DNA of 64,000 bases, from contig SVNT01000007.1 of assembly GCA_015066785.1 (NCBI GenBank), positions 1-64,000 of the forward strand. The letters run 5' to 3'. The position numbers and the translations under genes were made by a program. The notes beneath the pieces are model-generated. The model was given only the letters and a program-made list of their open reading frames with translations, made no database searches and was not told the DNA's origin. Origin of the DNA: Ruminococcus sp. GTDB taxonomy: Bacteria; Bacillota; Clostridia; Oscillospirales; Ruminococcaceae. Shown here one piece after another: positions 8,868-15,737 of the stretch; position 1 is the stretch's first letter; each line of letters starts with the position of its first letter.

Positions 8868-9494
8868 CTAGTTGACAGAAGGCGACGGATTTGTTATAGG
8901 CTCGGGAGAAGCAATTATACATCCGAAGTTTACAGAAGAGCCTGAATTTATGTTCGCATTCGTGCCGTCGGGACGCACTCGCATATTTGCGCCTTCAACT
9001 GTGTAAACGCCGTTCCAGCTTTGCTCAATGCGTGAATTTGCGGGAATAGGCATAAGTACAGTCCAGTCGGAAACACTATTTGCGTTGTTGGTGATAACGA
9101 AATCCACCTGTGTATATATCATTCCACCGTTTTCCCATGAGTTTGATGCTGTTGCACTGATGCTCATAACCCCTGCAGGTGCGGCGTTTGCAGTAGTTGC
9201 CGCCGTTGTCTGTGAAGGCGAAACACTTGTCTGTGCCGCAGTAGTTTCCGCAGAGGGATTTTCTGTATCGGCAGGAGAATTCTCCTCTATGATTGTGTAT
9301 TCGTTTCCGTCATCAACATACACGCTGTTGCCGTTGCTGTCGGTAGCAAGCGTCTGTGCAGGCGGCGTAGTTTCAGGAAGATTGTCCGATTTAAGCTCGT
9401 TTATACCGATAACCGCCGCAGCGATTACTCCTCCCGTGACGAGAAGTGCCACAAATGAAAATTTAGTGATATTCTTTACTGCATCTGCATTCAT
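8868..9494 (-). CDS. Membrane-anchored protein with CBM2-like domain
   Basis: A 208-residue protein. One N-terminal transmembrane helix (about 13-32) is followed by a Thr/Ser/Pro/Ala-rich extracellular linker (about 40-107) and a C-terminal beta domain (about 108-197). The domain shows the spacing of family 2 carbohydrate-binding modules: NNANSVSDWTVLMPI, then QSWNGVY, then a Gly-Ser-Ser-x-x-Phe-Gly end. CBM2 modules bind crystalline cellulose or xylan, often through surface tryptophans; Trp120, Trp144 and Trp160 are candidates. There is no catalytic domain, so it may tether the cell to plant fibre or be a structural ectodomain. It is upstream of and codirectional with the dynamin operon, which has its own promoter. 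Domain call moderate, substrate unknown. Confidence 0.65.
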   Translation of the reverse strand: MNADAVKNITKFSFVALLVTGGVIAAAVIGINELKSDNLPETTPPAQTLATDSNGNSVYVDDGNEYTIIEENSPADTENPSAETTAAQTSVSPSQTTAATTANAAPAGVMSISATASNSWENGGMIYTQVDFVITNNANSVSDWTVLMPIPANSRIEQSWNGVYTVEGANMRVRPDGTNANINSGSSVNFGCIIASPEPITNPSPSVN

Positions 9495-9616
9495 AATAAT
9501 ACTCCGTTTCTTTATTTTTTAGGCGTAAACGCCAATAATACACCATTTTTTATTCTACCACAATCTCTCCTTTGTTTCAATATAATTCCTGCAATATTTC
9601 TTTTTTCAGAAAAAAA

Positions 9617-9645
9617 TTGACAAGACGGCACAAAAAAGTTATAGT
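9617..9645 (+). promoter_or_regulatory. Promoter of the kinase gene
   Basis: TTGACA 9617-9622, 17-base spacer, TATAGT 9640-9645. It lies 44 bases before the kinase ATG and inside the only other possible, longer reading frame, which supports the internal start at 9689. Confidence 0.8.
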
Positions 9646-9688
9646 TAAGTATAGCACTTGTAACATTCTATCGGAAAGGAGCGGTTTT

Positions 9689-10441
9689 ATGACCGAAAAC
9701 ACAGATTTTTCAAATATTCCCGATAATCACAAGACCTGCTCCGACCTCTCGTTCGGAAAGTTGGTAAGAGGCTACGACCATAAACTCTATGTTATAAAGG
9801 AGTTTCCCCGTGACAAGACGGGACTTTTCACTGCGCTGAAAAACCTCAAGAGTCCGCATTATCCAAAGATACACGAAATAAATTTCGACGGAAGCAAAAC
9901 TACCGTAGTTATGGAATATGTAGAGGGCAAGACCCTGCTGACATATCTCAAGGACAACAAAGTTTCCATAAAGGATGTGGAATGTATTTTCGAGCAGTTG
10001 CTTGACGCAATAGAACAGCTCCACAATGCAGGAATTGTACACAAGGACATAAAGCCTGCAAACATCGTATTTACCGAAGCAGGAAAGCTCAAGCTCATCG
10101 ACTTCGGAACATCATATCTCCCCGACGCCGACCTCACGGAATACATCGGCACCGTCGGATATGCCGCACCCGAACAGTTCATAAGCGGACGGACAGACGC
10201 CCGTGCGGATATTTTCTCTCTCGGAGTGACGCTTGAAAAAATGCTCGGCGTTGCAGGAAAAGACGAATTCCTGATGGCTGTCGCAAGAAAATGCGAAAAC
10301 TGCCGCCTCGAAGAAAGATACCAGACCATCGAAGAAATCCGCAATGAAATAAAAAAATATAATCTTTCCCGTATGATTATACCCTCGGTTGTTCTCCTTG
10401 CTACTGTGGCAATTATCGCACTTTTGATAATTCTGCTGTAA
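9689..10441 (+). CDS. Small tail-anchored Ser/Thr protein kinase
   Basis: A 250-residue Hanks-type kinase. Catalytic Lys37 is in YVIKEF, the catalytic loop HKDIKPAN is at 118-125, DFG at 138-140 and APE at 160-162. The glycine loop is much reduced (SFGKLVRGYD) and the C lobe is short, so the domain is compact compared with the usual 270 residues. A single C-terminal hydrophobic helix (about 229-250) would anchor it in the membrane with the kinase in the cytoplasm; no PASTA or other outside sensor follows. ATG 9689 is preferred to an upstream ATG at 9572 because GGAAAGGAGCGG precedes it and the promoter lies between. It is divergent from the CBM2-like gene and the dynamin operon. Targets are unknown; the dynamins are plausible but untested. 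Confidence 0.85.
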   Translation: MTENTDFSNIPDNHKTCSDLSFGKLVRGYDHKLYVIKEFPRDKTGLFTALKNLKSPHYPKIHEINFDGSKTTVVMEYVEGKTLLTYLKDNKVSIKDVECIFEQLLDAIEQLHNAGIVHKDIKPANIVFTEAGKLKLIDFGTSYLPDADLTEYIGTVGYAAPEQFISGRTDARADIFSLGVTLEKMLGVAGKDEFLMAVARKCENCRLEERYQTIEEIRNEIKKYNLSRMIIPSVVLLATVAIIALLIILL

Positions 10442-10491
10442 CCCCGTATCGTTACCGCAACATTTTTAGTCGATATTTTTAAAAAAAGATA

Positions 10492-10520
10492 TTGACAAGC
10501 CGTTTTTGTTGTAGTATAAT
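10492..10520 (+). promoter_or_regulatory. Promoter of tRNA-Gln
   Basis: Perfect TTGACA (10492-10497) and TATAAT (10515-10520) with a 17-base spacer, 21 bases before the mature tRNA 5' end. Confidence 0.92.
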
Positions 10521-10541
10521 TATTTATGTTCTAAAGAACAT

Positions 10542-10617
10542 TGGGGTATCGCCAAGCGGTAAGGCAGTAGACTCTGACTCTACCATTCCCTAGGTTCGAA
10601 TCCTAGTACCCCAGCCA
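10542..10617 (+). tRNA. tRNA-Gln (anticodon CUG)
   Basis: Seven-bp acceptor TGGGGTA/TACCCCA, D arm GCCAAGCGGTAAGGC, anticodon stem GTAGA/TCTAC with loop CTCTGAC giving anticodon CTG, T arm CTAGG-TTCGAAT-CCTAG, discriminator G and an encoded CCA. It reads CAG glutamine codons. Its last 23 bases double as the left attachment site of the adjacent island, whose integration has kept the gene intact but replaced everything downstream, including its terminator. Confidence 0.96.
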
Positions 10618-10618
10618 A
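10595..10618. repeat. Left attachment site (attL), 24-bp direct repeat in the tRNA 3' end
   Basis: The T-loop-to-CCA segment plus one A of tRNA-Gln, starting TTCGAATCCTAG and ending CCCCAGCCAA, is repeated exactly at 17479-17502. Sequence diverges immediately on both sides of the two copies, which defines the repeat. tRNA 3' ends are standard targets of tyrosine integrases. Confidence 0.93.
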
Positions 10619-11255
10619 TTGTCCAGAATACAATGATAAGATTGCAATAATGATGTAAACTTATCATAGTATTCGGGCAAAAAATACATAGGACAGGCGG
10701 ACGGAACGCCGCCCATCCTAATAAAATTAAGCTCATACGCTCCAACTATCTTTTGATAGGACCATCACTCACCTGCCACCTATCACCACTCATAGGCAAC
10801 CGCAGCGTGCGTGTCCTCCCTTGAAACAACAGTTTCCCTCAATATCTGAAGTAGCTCACCCCACAGGGATATATACTCGCTATGATGTATATCAATTACG
10901 GCGCAGTTGTTACAGATTTGATTTTTTGTTCTTCATCGGAGTTTTATTCAATTGTCGATGCTGTTGAGGTCAAGCATTAGCTTAACAGCACCCTATTTAA
11001 TATCCTCGTAGACATAAAGAAAAGAGGATGTTAATAGCAACAAAAAGAGCTTCTCAGCACAAATTGCCAAAAAGCTCTTGAAATCTTATCATCAATATGC
11101 TATAATAAAGCATAGATAAAGCATTTTCACTAAGTTTTCGGATGTGCGTCCGGAGATTATGAGTACAATAATTGCTACCAACAATTATTGTACTTGTGGA
11201 GGTGCTTTTTTTATTTCCATTTATTATTATATCATTTTGCTAAATAAATGTCAAT
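10619..11255. other. Left-end noncoding region of the island
   Basis: No convincing gene in 637 bases. A minus-strand stretch at 10932-10783 is open for about 49 codons (ending Val-Ala-Tyr-Glu-Trp-stop) but has no ATG, GTG or TTG start, so it looks like a gene remnant or a conserved RNA. Several hairpins occur: GGCGG/CCGCC around 10696-10715, CTATC-TTTT-GATAG around 10746-10759, and a 12-bp perfect stem GTACAATAATTG/CAATTATTGTAC at 11163-11193 followed by GGAGGTGCTTTTTTTA. The last may be a terminator read left to right, or part of a recombination end. Function otherwise unknown. Confidence 0.5.
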
Positions 11256-11651
11256 TTATCGCACTCTTTCACCGTTAAAATACATAGCACGAGGTCGGGA
11301 CATCTTCTGTTCTCTCTTGCGTGCCTTACGCTCCTCGATGGCACGAGCAACTCTGCCAAGTCCAGGGAGTCCCGTAAAAAACTGAGCGTGATTTGCGATA
11401 GTCAGCACAAATGTAAATATCCCAAAGAACCAACATACATAAGACGGTGCTCCCAGCCCCATCTCGCCCAATATCAGATATCCGACGACGCCCGCAGAGA
11501 AAAAAGCAGCTACCAACGCCACAATAATCTGAATATATGGTATAAACAAAAGGATAAAATAAGCAACAAAGCCTATAAGCGCATACCAAAAATTTTGAGA
11601 AGCCACATAAATAACCAATGCAAAAGTCAATGCCTCAAGAAAAAGTCTCAT
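11256..11651 (-). CDS. Small integral membrane protein of the island
   Basis: A 131-residue hypothetical protein with about four hydrophobic helices (roughly 3-20, 25-40, 42-65, 68-90) and a basic tail (about 105-131, several Arg and Lys) expected in the cytoplasm. No recognised family. Its start overlaps the stop of the Xre-type regulator gene by four bases (ATGA type), so the two are translationally coupled and share the operator-bearing promoter at 11959-11987. It may be a partner of the regulator, an entry-exclusion protein or a cargo gene; the sequence does not decide. Confidence 0.6.
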   Translation of the reverse strand: MRLFLEALTFALVIYVASQNFWYALIGFVAYFILLFIPYIQIIVALVAAFFSAGVVGYLILGEMGLGAPSYVCWFFGIFTFVLTIANHAQFFTGLPGLGRVARAIEERKARKREQKMSRPRAMYFNGERVR

Positions 11652-11935
11652 TTTTCTTCCTCCTCCATAACCGTTAAGATATATCCGACCATTTGAATGA
11701 GATATTTCGGTGCTTTGCGGCGTTCTCCTCTGATATTGGGGTTATCATTTTCCTTCGCACACCAATGCTGGACTGTGCGTAAAGGTATATTGGTAATTCG
11801 TGAGAAAGTCGTCTGACTATAACCGCTATTTCTGATGAGTTTTCCCATATCTTCATCGGCAACCGCCTTCATTATCGGCGTTTTTTCTTCTTCCGACTCA
11901 GCATACACTTTTTCGAGAAAATCGTAAAAAATCAT
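11648..11935 (-). CDS. Helix-turn-helix (Xre-like) regulator of the island
   Basis: About 95 residues. The centre (about 34-75) reads as a helix-turn-helix: SGYSQTTFSRITNIPLRTVQHW, the pattern of phage and transposon repressors in which a first helix is followed by a recognition helix and RTVQxW. ATG 11935 is preferred over an in-frame ATG at 11971 because the latter falls between the -35 and -10 boxes of the gene's own promoter, and GAGGTGAATGGGGT precedes 11935. The promoter spacer contains a palindromic-like site also found in front of the ArdC-like gene, so it is a good candidate for an autoregulated repressor of the island. Confidence 0.72.
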   Translation of the reverse strand: MIFYDFLEKVYAESEEEKTPIMKAVADEDMGKLIRNSGYSQTTFSRITNIPLRTVQHWCAKENDNPNIRGERRKAPKYLIQMVGYILTVMEEEEK

Positions 11936-11958
11936 ACCCCATTCACCTCTATAATTAT

Positions 11959-11987
11959 ATAATACACCCATTGGTCGTAAAAGTCAA
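11959..11987 (-). promoter_or_regulatory. Promoter of the island regulator, with shared operator in the spacer
   Basis: Minus strand: TTGACT (11987-11982), 17-base spacer, TATTAT (11964-11959). The spacer carries ACGACCAATGGGTG, which matches the spacer of the promoter at 14247-14275 in 14 of 17 positions. Binding there would block polymerase directly. Confidence 0.75.
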
Positions 11988-11994
11988 TAGTTTT

Positions 11995-12693
11995 TTAAAA
12001 AATATCTTCAATTTCTCTTTCTTCAGGTGTAAGCTGGAGCCACGACCACAGGCAAGCTCGAAGATACCGTAAAGCACAATGCACTTCTCGTTCATCGCAA
12101 ATCACGCTCCATTTACGCTCGGCATATACGATAAAATCATAGAGTCCACCCAATTCGCCCATTTTTTCGTTTATAACATCAATGACTCTTGTGTGCGTTA
12201 TGTTCGCTTTATTGTAGGCGGCAACATCAATAAGACACATCTGTGCGAGCTGCTGAATAATCAAGTTGAAGCTCGACATCTGATATGGAGTTCTGGCCGA
12301 GCTCACCAGTACTTCATATTCAGCAAGAATTTTTATAGCATCCGTAAATATATTCTTTTTGCGTGGCAGCGAATAAGGAATTTGCAGATTTCGTTTTACA
12401 AATTCCAATTCTTCTTTTGTTTTTTCTTCATCAATCAAGTCAATCAAATCTTCTGTAGAAGTTACAAGATTAGATTGATTAGAATTATTATAAACAAGAT
12501 TATTGTTTATTTTATTATTTAAATAAGTATCCACTTCGCCGTTTTCGGCAACTGGTTCTTCGTCATAATCGTCAGAAAGAGAGAGCATTGTGATGAGAAG
12601 ACCTCGGTCTGTTATTGAGAGAGAAGTATCCCAAAGAAAATCATTATGTACAGTCGTAAAGTTGTTTCTAACTATTTTTTTAATTCTCGGCAT
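11995..12693 (-). CDS. Rep-like protein with N-terminal replication-initiator helix, internally shortened
   Basis: A 232-residue protein. The first 40 residues (FTTVHNDFLWDTSLSITDRGLLITMLSL) match the start of the winged-helix domain of replication-initiator-like proteins found in Firmicute conjugative elements. The remainder of that domain is missing: at about residue 42 the sequence jumps to an acidic linker (YDEEPVAENGEVDTYLNNK) and then to a helical C-terminal part (about 85-232) I do not recognise beyond its similarity in position to the DUF6017-type tail. It is probably a deletion product. The ribosome site AGAAGGAAA sits only a few bases after a strong hairpin with T run, so expression is likely attenuated. 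Whether it still starts replication is doubtful. Confidence 0.55.
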   Translation of the reverse strand: MPRIKKIVRNNFTTVHNDFLWDTSLSITDRGLLITMLSLSDDYDEEPVAENGEVDTYLNNKINNNLVYNNSNQSNLVTSTEDLIDLIDEEKTKEELEFVKRNLQIPYSLPRKKNIFTDAIKILAEYEVLVSSARTPYQMSSFNLIIQQLAQMCLIDVAAYNKANITHTRVIDVINEKMGELGGLYDFIVYAERKWSVICDEREVHCALRYLRACLWSWLQLTPEEREIEDIF

Positions 12694-12711
12694 AGTATTT
12701 TTCCTTCTTTC

Positions 12712-12748
12712 TAAAAAAATAAAGCCGTAATTATAAAATTACGGCTTT
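12712..12748 (-). terminator. Attenuator-like terminator in the leader of the Rep-like gene
   Basis: Twelve-bp perfect stem AAAGCCGTAATT / AATTACGGCTTT (12721-12732 with 12737-12748, loop ATAA). On the minus strand it is followed by ATTTTTTTA and then directly by the ribosome site and ATG of the Rep-like gene, so it would end most transcripts before the gene. A shorter T run on the plus side makes it partly bidirectional. Confidence 0.8.
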
Positions 12749-12755
12749 TGTGATA

Positions 12756-12784
12756 TTGACAAATCAAGATTTTTGAATTATAAT
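12756..12784 (+). promoter_or_regulatory. Promoter of a short RNA antisense to the rep leader
   Basis: TTGACA 12756-12761, 17-base spacer, TATAAT 12779-12784, a full consensus. It faces away from the Rep-like gene and has no coding frame downstream before a terminator at 12813-12853. Confidence 0.85.
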
Positions 12785-12790
12785 AAGTGA

Positions 12791-12853
12791 GCAAATATAG
12801 CTTTTTGAAAAACACACTTGACGATTTATCGTCAGTGCGTTTTTCTTTTTTTA
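12791..12853 (+). ncRNA. Candidate antisense RNA controlling the Rep-like gene
   Basis: The transcript expected from the promoter at 12756-12784 is about 60 bases and ends in a hairpin (12813-12839, stem around TGACGAT/ATCGTCA) followed by TTTTTCTTTTTTT. It contains no start codon with a ribosome site. It is complementary to the beginning of the leader that would precede the Rep-like gene on the other strand, upstream of the attenuator at 12721-12748. This is the arrangement of countertranscript-driven attenuation known from pIP501/pAMbeta1- and pT181-type replicons. Promoter and terminator are seen; transcript and role are inferred. Confidence 0.6.
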
Positions 12854-12877
12854 TACCCTATTGGTTATTTTTTTGAA
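12850..12877 (-). promoter_or_regulatory. Possible weak promoter of the rep leader
   Basis: Minus strand: TTCAAA (12877-12872), 16-base spacer containing AACCAATAGGG, TATAAA (12855-12850). The spacer resembles the operator of the two other island promoters (ACCAATGGG). The -35 box is poor. If real, its transcript would start near 12843 and run through the antisense target and attenuator. Confidence 0.35.
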
Positions 12878-12956
12878 TTCTGAAAATGATATATCTATGA
12901 TTTTTTTCACAGAAGTACCAATAGTATCAGCAATACATTGTTTGGATGGGCAATCA

Positions 12957-14228
12957 TCATTTTTCAAGGAAGAAATCAAGAGTTTCCTGCTTGCTGACAT
13001 TCATTTCGTCGTAATGATTGATAACGGCAAGCACCTTATCTTCGGACATAGAAAAAGCAGTATCAGAAATTGTTTCCGATACTGCTTCATTTTCATTTAG
13101 CTGTAAATCAGTTCGCTGATTATCATTTCCTCTGCCTGAGCTTTCAGAGTATTCATCATTCCCACCCAAGCCATCTGGTCTGTCGCTTTCAATTCCTCGG
13201 TCGCTCCCGCTTCTTTCGCCATCTTCGGAAGAATTTCCGAGAGCCTGCGGCTCGCTGTTTCGTCTATCTCTGCCAAATGACTGTTCAGAGTTCCATTCAG
13301 AAGCATTGCCTGATAAATCGACTTTCTGTTGTTCATCAGATAATCCCTTCTCATCAGTCCGTATTTCCCGATTTCCTTCTGTTCGGAAATCTCCCAATCC
13401 GGAAGATATGTCTGCGTTTCCTCGTCCAGAATGTACTGAATTCCGTTTTCTGTTATTGTTTTCGGTAATGTTTCGGTCATTTTCTTTGCTCCTTTCGGTT
13501 CTGAGCGTTCGCTCGATTTCTCTTAAAATCTGTTCCGACAAATCGCTTGTAGCGTTGCCGAGAATTGACATAGTTTCAAGGCTGTTGAACTCGTGTATTC
13601 CTCGGAAATCATCATTCTTGAAATACAAACTTGCATCATATCCACATCTTGTCAAGACGGTGTATGCAATACTTGTTCCGAGCATATTCTCGAAATTCAA
13701 TCTGACATTGAACTTGTCAACTCCATCCAAAAAAGTACCTTCAGCCTGTCCAATAAGGTCATTGAGATAATCTCCAGAATAAATTCTTGCAGTTTCTCTC
13801 GCTTTTTCAATAATCGCCGTATCGAGAGCAACTGTAGTTGTCCCGAGTTGCTCCAGAACAGCATTTTCATTTTCGGGAGTTATGCTCCAGAAAAATGGTG
13901 TTTTCGAGCGTTCGTCTAGTGCTCCCGTATCGGAGAAATCAAAAACATATCTGAGCTTAGCTTTGCCGTTGTCGTCTGCAATGAGGGCGATACCCTTACT
14001 GCCACGCTTGACATATCGGTTTGTAATATCCTCACGTCCCCAAGTGTCGTATTCGGCGCAAGCTACTGCATCAGGGCGCTGGGAATGTATCATAACTTGG
14101 TCTTTGAAACTGTATTTATAAAGTCTTGACGATGTTCGGAGCAGCGACATATATTCGTTGCTGTCTGTCCAAAGCATTTCGATACGGTTATCTAGCAGCT
14201 CTTGGTACTGTTGAAGTTTTGTGGACAT
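12957..14228 (-). CDS. ArdC-like N-terminal fragment of a conjugative-element helicase/methylase protein
   Basis: A 423-residue protein. Residues 1-250 match the N-terminal domain of the very large ArdC/SNF2-type proteins of Firmicute conjugative elements: YKYSFKDQVMIHSQRP, then WGREDITNRYVKRGSKGIAL. A hydrophilic, Gly/Asn/Ser/Arg-rich linker (about 255-385, ending RPDGLGGNDE) follows, as in full-length relatives, but the frame then stops where relatives continue for well over a thousand residues. A +1 frame continues for about 38 codons past the stop, so a frameshift and a large deletion are both likely. ATG 14228 has GAGGAGG upstream and the promoter at 14247-14275 carries the shared operator. 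The linker encodes TnpV in another frame. Activity is doubtful. Confidence 0.7.
   Translation of the reverse strand: MSTKLQQYQELLDNRIEMLWTDSNEYMSLLRTSSRLYKYSFKDQVMIHSQRPDAVACAEYDTWGREDITNRYVKRGSKGIALIADDNGKAKLRYVFDFSDTGALDERSKTPFFWSITPENENAVLEQLGTTTVALDTAIIEKARETARIYSGDYLNDLIGQAEGTFLDGVDKFNVRLNFENMLGTSIAYTVLTRCGYDASLYFKNDDFRGIHEFNSLETMSILGNATSDLSEQILREIERTLRTERSKENDRNITENNNRKRNSVHSGRGNADISSGLGDFRTEGNREIRTDEKGLSDEQQKVDLSGNASEWNSEQSFGRDRRNSEPQALGNSSEDGERSGSDRGIESDRPDGLGGNDEYSESSGRGNDNQRTDLQLNENEAVSETISDTAFSMSEDKVLAVINHYDEMNVSKQETLDFFLEK
13097..13480 (-). CDS. tnpV: TnpV-family protein, nested out of frame in the ArdC-like gene
   Basis: A 127-residue protein lying wholly inside the linker-coding part of the ArdC-like gene, same strand, different frame. 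It keeps the TnpV hallmarks over its full length: GKYGLMRRDYL (about 38-48), HLAEIDETASRR (about 68-79), TEELKATDQMAWVGMMNTLK (about 92-111) and the ending ISELIYS. AAAGGAG precedes ATG 13480 at a good distance, so it is likely translated independently. TnpV proteins are small transposon-encoded proteins of unknown function. The parallel frame also reads like a genuine linker (RPDGLGGNDE), so both frames appear to be used. Family identity is from memory of the consensus. Confidence 0.75.
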   Translation of the reverse strand: MTETLPKTITENGIQYILDEETQTYLPDWEISEQKEIGKYGLMRRDYLMNNRKSIYQAMLLNGTLNSHLAEIDETASRRLSEILPKMAKEAGATEELKATDQMAWVGMMNTLKAQAEEMIISELIYS

Positions 14229-14246
14229 TTCTTCCTCCTCAATTAC

Positions 14247-14275
14247 ATTTTACACCCAATGGGCGTATATGTCAA
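14247..14275 (-). promoter_or_regulatory. Promoter of the ArdC-like gene, with shared operator in the spacer
   Basis: Minus strand: TTGACA (14275-14270), 17-base spacer with ACGCCCATTGGGTG, TAAAAT (14252-14247). The CCCATTGGG core is nearly palindromic and matches the regulator promoter at 11959-11987. The promoter overlaps the last codons of the upstream YodL-domain gene. Confidence 0.78.
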
Positions 14276-15701
14276 TATCTTTTTTAAAATTTTTTTGTTT
14301 TTTTGAGTTTGTATCTATCTGATTGATAAGTTTATCGATTTCATCTGAATTTGAAAGATTTTTATGATTGAAAAATGAGTTTTCCAACTCTTTAAATCCA
14401 AATCTATCGCAATAATAGGCTTTTTTCTCTCCTGCAATATTCGTAACAACAACATCTGATACAGAAAGAGAACGACCTCTATAATCGGCAGGATGCTCCT
14501 GATTAAAGCGATAATATATATTTTCTAACGATGTTCCGCTTTCCAAATTCGACAGATATATAAATCTATAGTCATCAATATTTGGTTCAGCCTTTAATCT
14601 GTCATAGGGTTCAAAGGTGCTTGGATGTCGATTTTCGAGTTGATAGATTGAAAATGTGCCGTATTCATTATTTTGATTTTTTTTTAGACTTTCCTCAGAA
14701 ACTATAACATCTTTGCTATCTTCGGACATTTTTTGAGATTTTGTCAATACATCAGATAAATTGAGCTTTATATCCGTCAATTCAAAACCTGTTGCTTCTC
14801 GGAGAGATGTGATTTCATTATCGGGACTTGTACAATATATTTTCTTTTCTATTGTCACCTTGTCGCCAACAGAAAGATTAGCGAGTTCAAGGTATTCCAG
14901 ATACCGCTCTTCCAAATCAAATTCAAATGGTTCGGCAGACATAAATCTAGTGGTATTATTATCGTTAGAAAACGAAATCACGGAAAAAAGCAAATTATCT
15001 TGCACCTTTTCATTTTCAACGGCGCTGACTGCATCGGATAACGACATATGTACAACCTTGTAATCGATGTCCTCATATTTTTTAAATCTGTCATCTGTTT
15101 TTTCCGAAACTCTATTGACAATATTATTACTTTTGTGTATAATAATATTAGAGTCAAGAATATTTAATGCCTCGGGCAATTGGAGCCCCTGAAACATAAA
15201 TATTTCTTGACTTTTTTCTTTGTCAAAATACAATATCTTGTTTTCATATGCCGCAGTTTCGATATATCTTTCAAAGTTATTATCCTTTCCGTAAATACTT
15301 TGTATAAAATTTGAATCGATATTCTCAAGTTCATACATACCCTTACCATTAGGTTTGATATTTACAATTATAGGAGCGTTATCGCCATCAAATTCATTTA
15401 AAACAACAACGATACTATCATTTCTGTGTGAAAGCGTATCTAATATTATCGCCGGTTCCTGAAGCAATTCAGGAACCTTTTTTATATTATCAACACTAAG
15501 GCCGTGCCAATGAGAATTATGCTTACTTTTTTCGTGTAAAGCATCTCTCAGATGTTTTTGAGTATATAACATAGGAAGCTGCTCACACCCCACATCTAAT
15601 AATATCTGTGGGGTATCACAAACCTTCAGAGCGCTATAAAACGGGAAAGAACCATTCAACACATCGTCTACCTGCTTTGAAAAACTATTTTCTGTACTCA
15701 T
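14250..15701 (-). CDS. Conjugative-element protein with MuF_C-like and YodL domains
   Basis: About 483 residues. The N-terminal part (about 5-160) resembles the phage MuF C-terminal/LPD-type domain: KHLRDAL, then LPELLQEPAIILDTLSHRND, then DGDNAPIIVNI. The C-terminal part (about 345-440) is a clear YodL domain: GTFSIYQLE, FEPYDRLKAE, EHPADYRGRSLSVSDVVV and YYCDRFGFKEL. The middle region (about 205-320) is unassigned. In complete elements these domains belong to multi-domain polyvalent proteins delivered or expressed during conjugation; their functions are not established. ATG 15701 has AAAGGA ten bases upstream; a GTG at 15710 is too close to it. Genes for a frameshifted small protein and a membrane protein lie upstream on the same strand, probably in one transcript. 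Confidence 0.72.
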   Translation of the reverse strand: MSTENSFSKQVDDVLNGSFPFYSALKVCDTPQILLDVGCEQLPMLYTQKHLRDALHEKSKHNSHWHGLSVDNIKKVPELLQEPAIILDTLSHRNDSIVVVLNEFDGDNAPIIVNIKPNGKGMYELENIDSNFIQSIYGKDNNFERYIETAAYENKILYFDKEKSQEIFMFQGLQLPEALNILDSNIIIHKSNNIVNRVSEKTDDRFKKYEDIDYKVVHMSLSDAVSAVENEKVQDNLLFSVISFSNDNNTTRFMSAEPFEFDLEERYLEYLELANLSVGDKVTIEKKIYCTSPDNEITSLREATGFELTDIKLNLSDVLTKSQKMSEDSKDVIVSEESLKKNQNNEYGTFSIYQLENRHPSTFEPYDRLKAEPNIDDYRFIYLSNLESGTSLENIYYRFNQEHPADYRGRSLSVSDVVVTNIAGEKKAYYCDRFGFKELENSFFNHKNLSNSDEIDKLINQIDTNSKKQKNFKKDIDIYAHWV

Positions 15702-15737
15702 GTTTTTCACATCCTTTCTTTTATATTTAATAGCACA

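Noticed and set aside
9572..9688. 39-codon N-terminal extension of the kinase
   Set aside because: It contains the promoter (9617-9645) and lacks a ribosome site; ATG 9689 with GGAAAGGAG is a better start.
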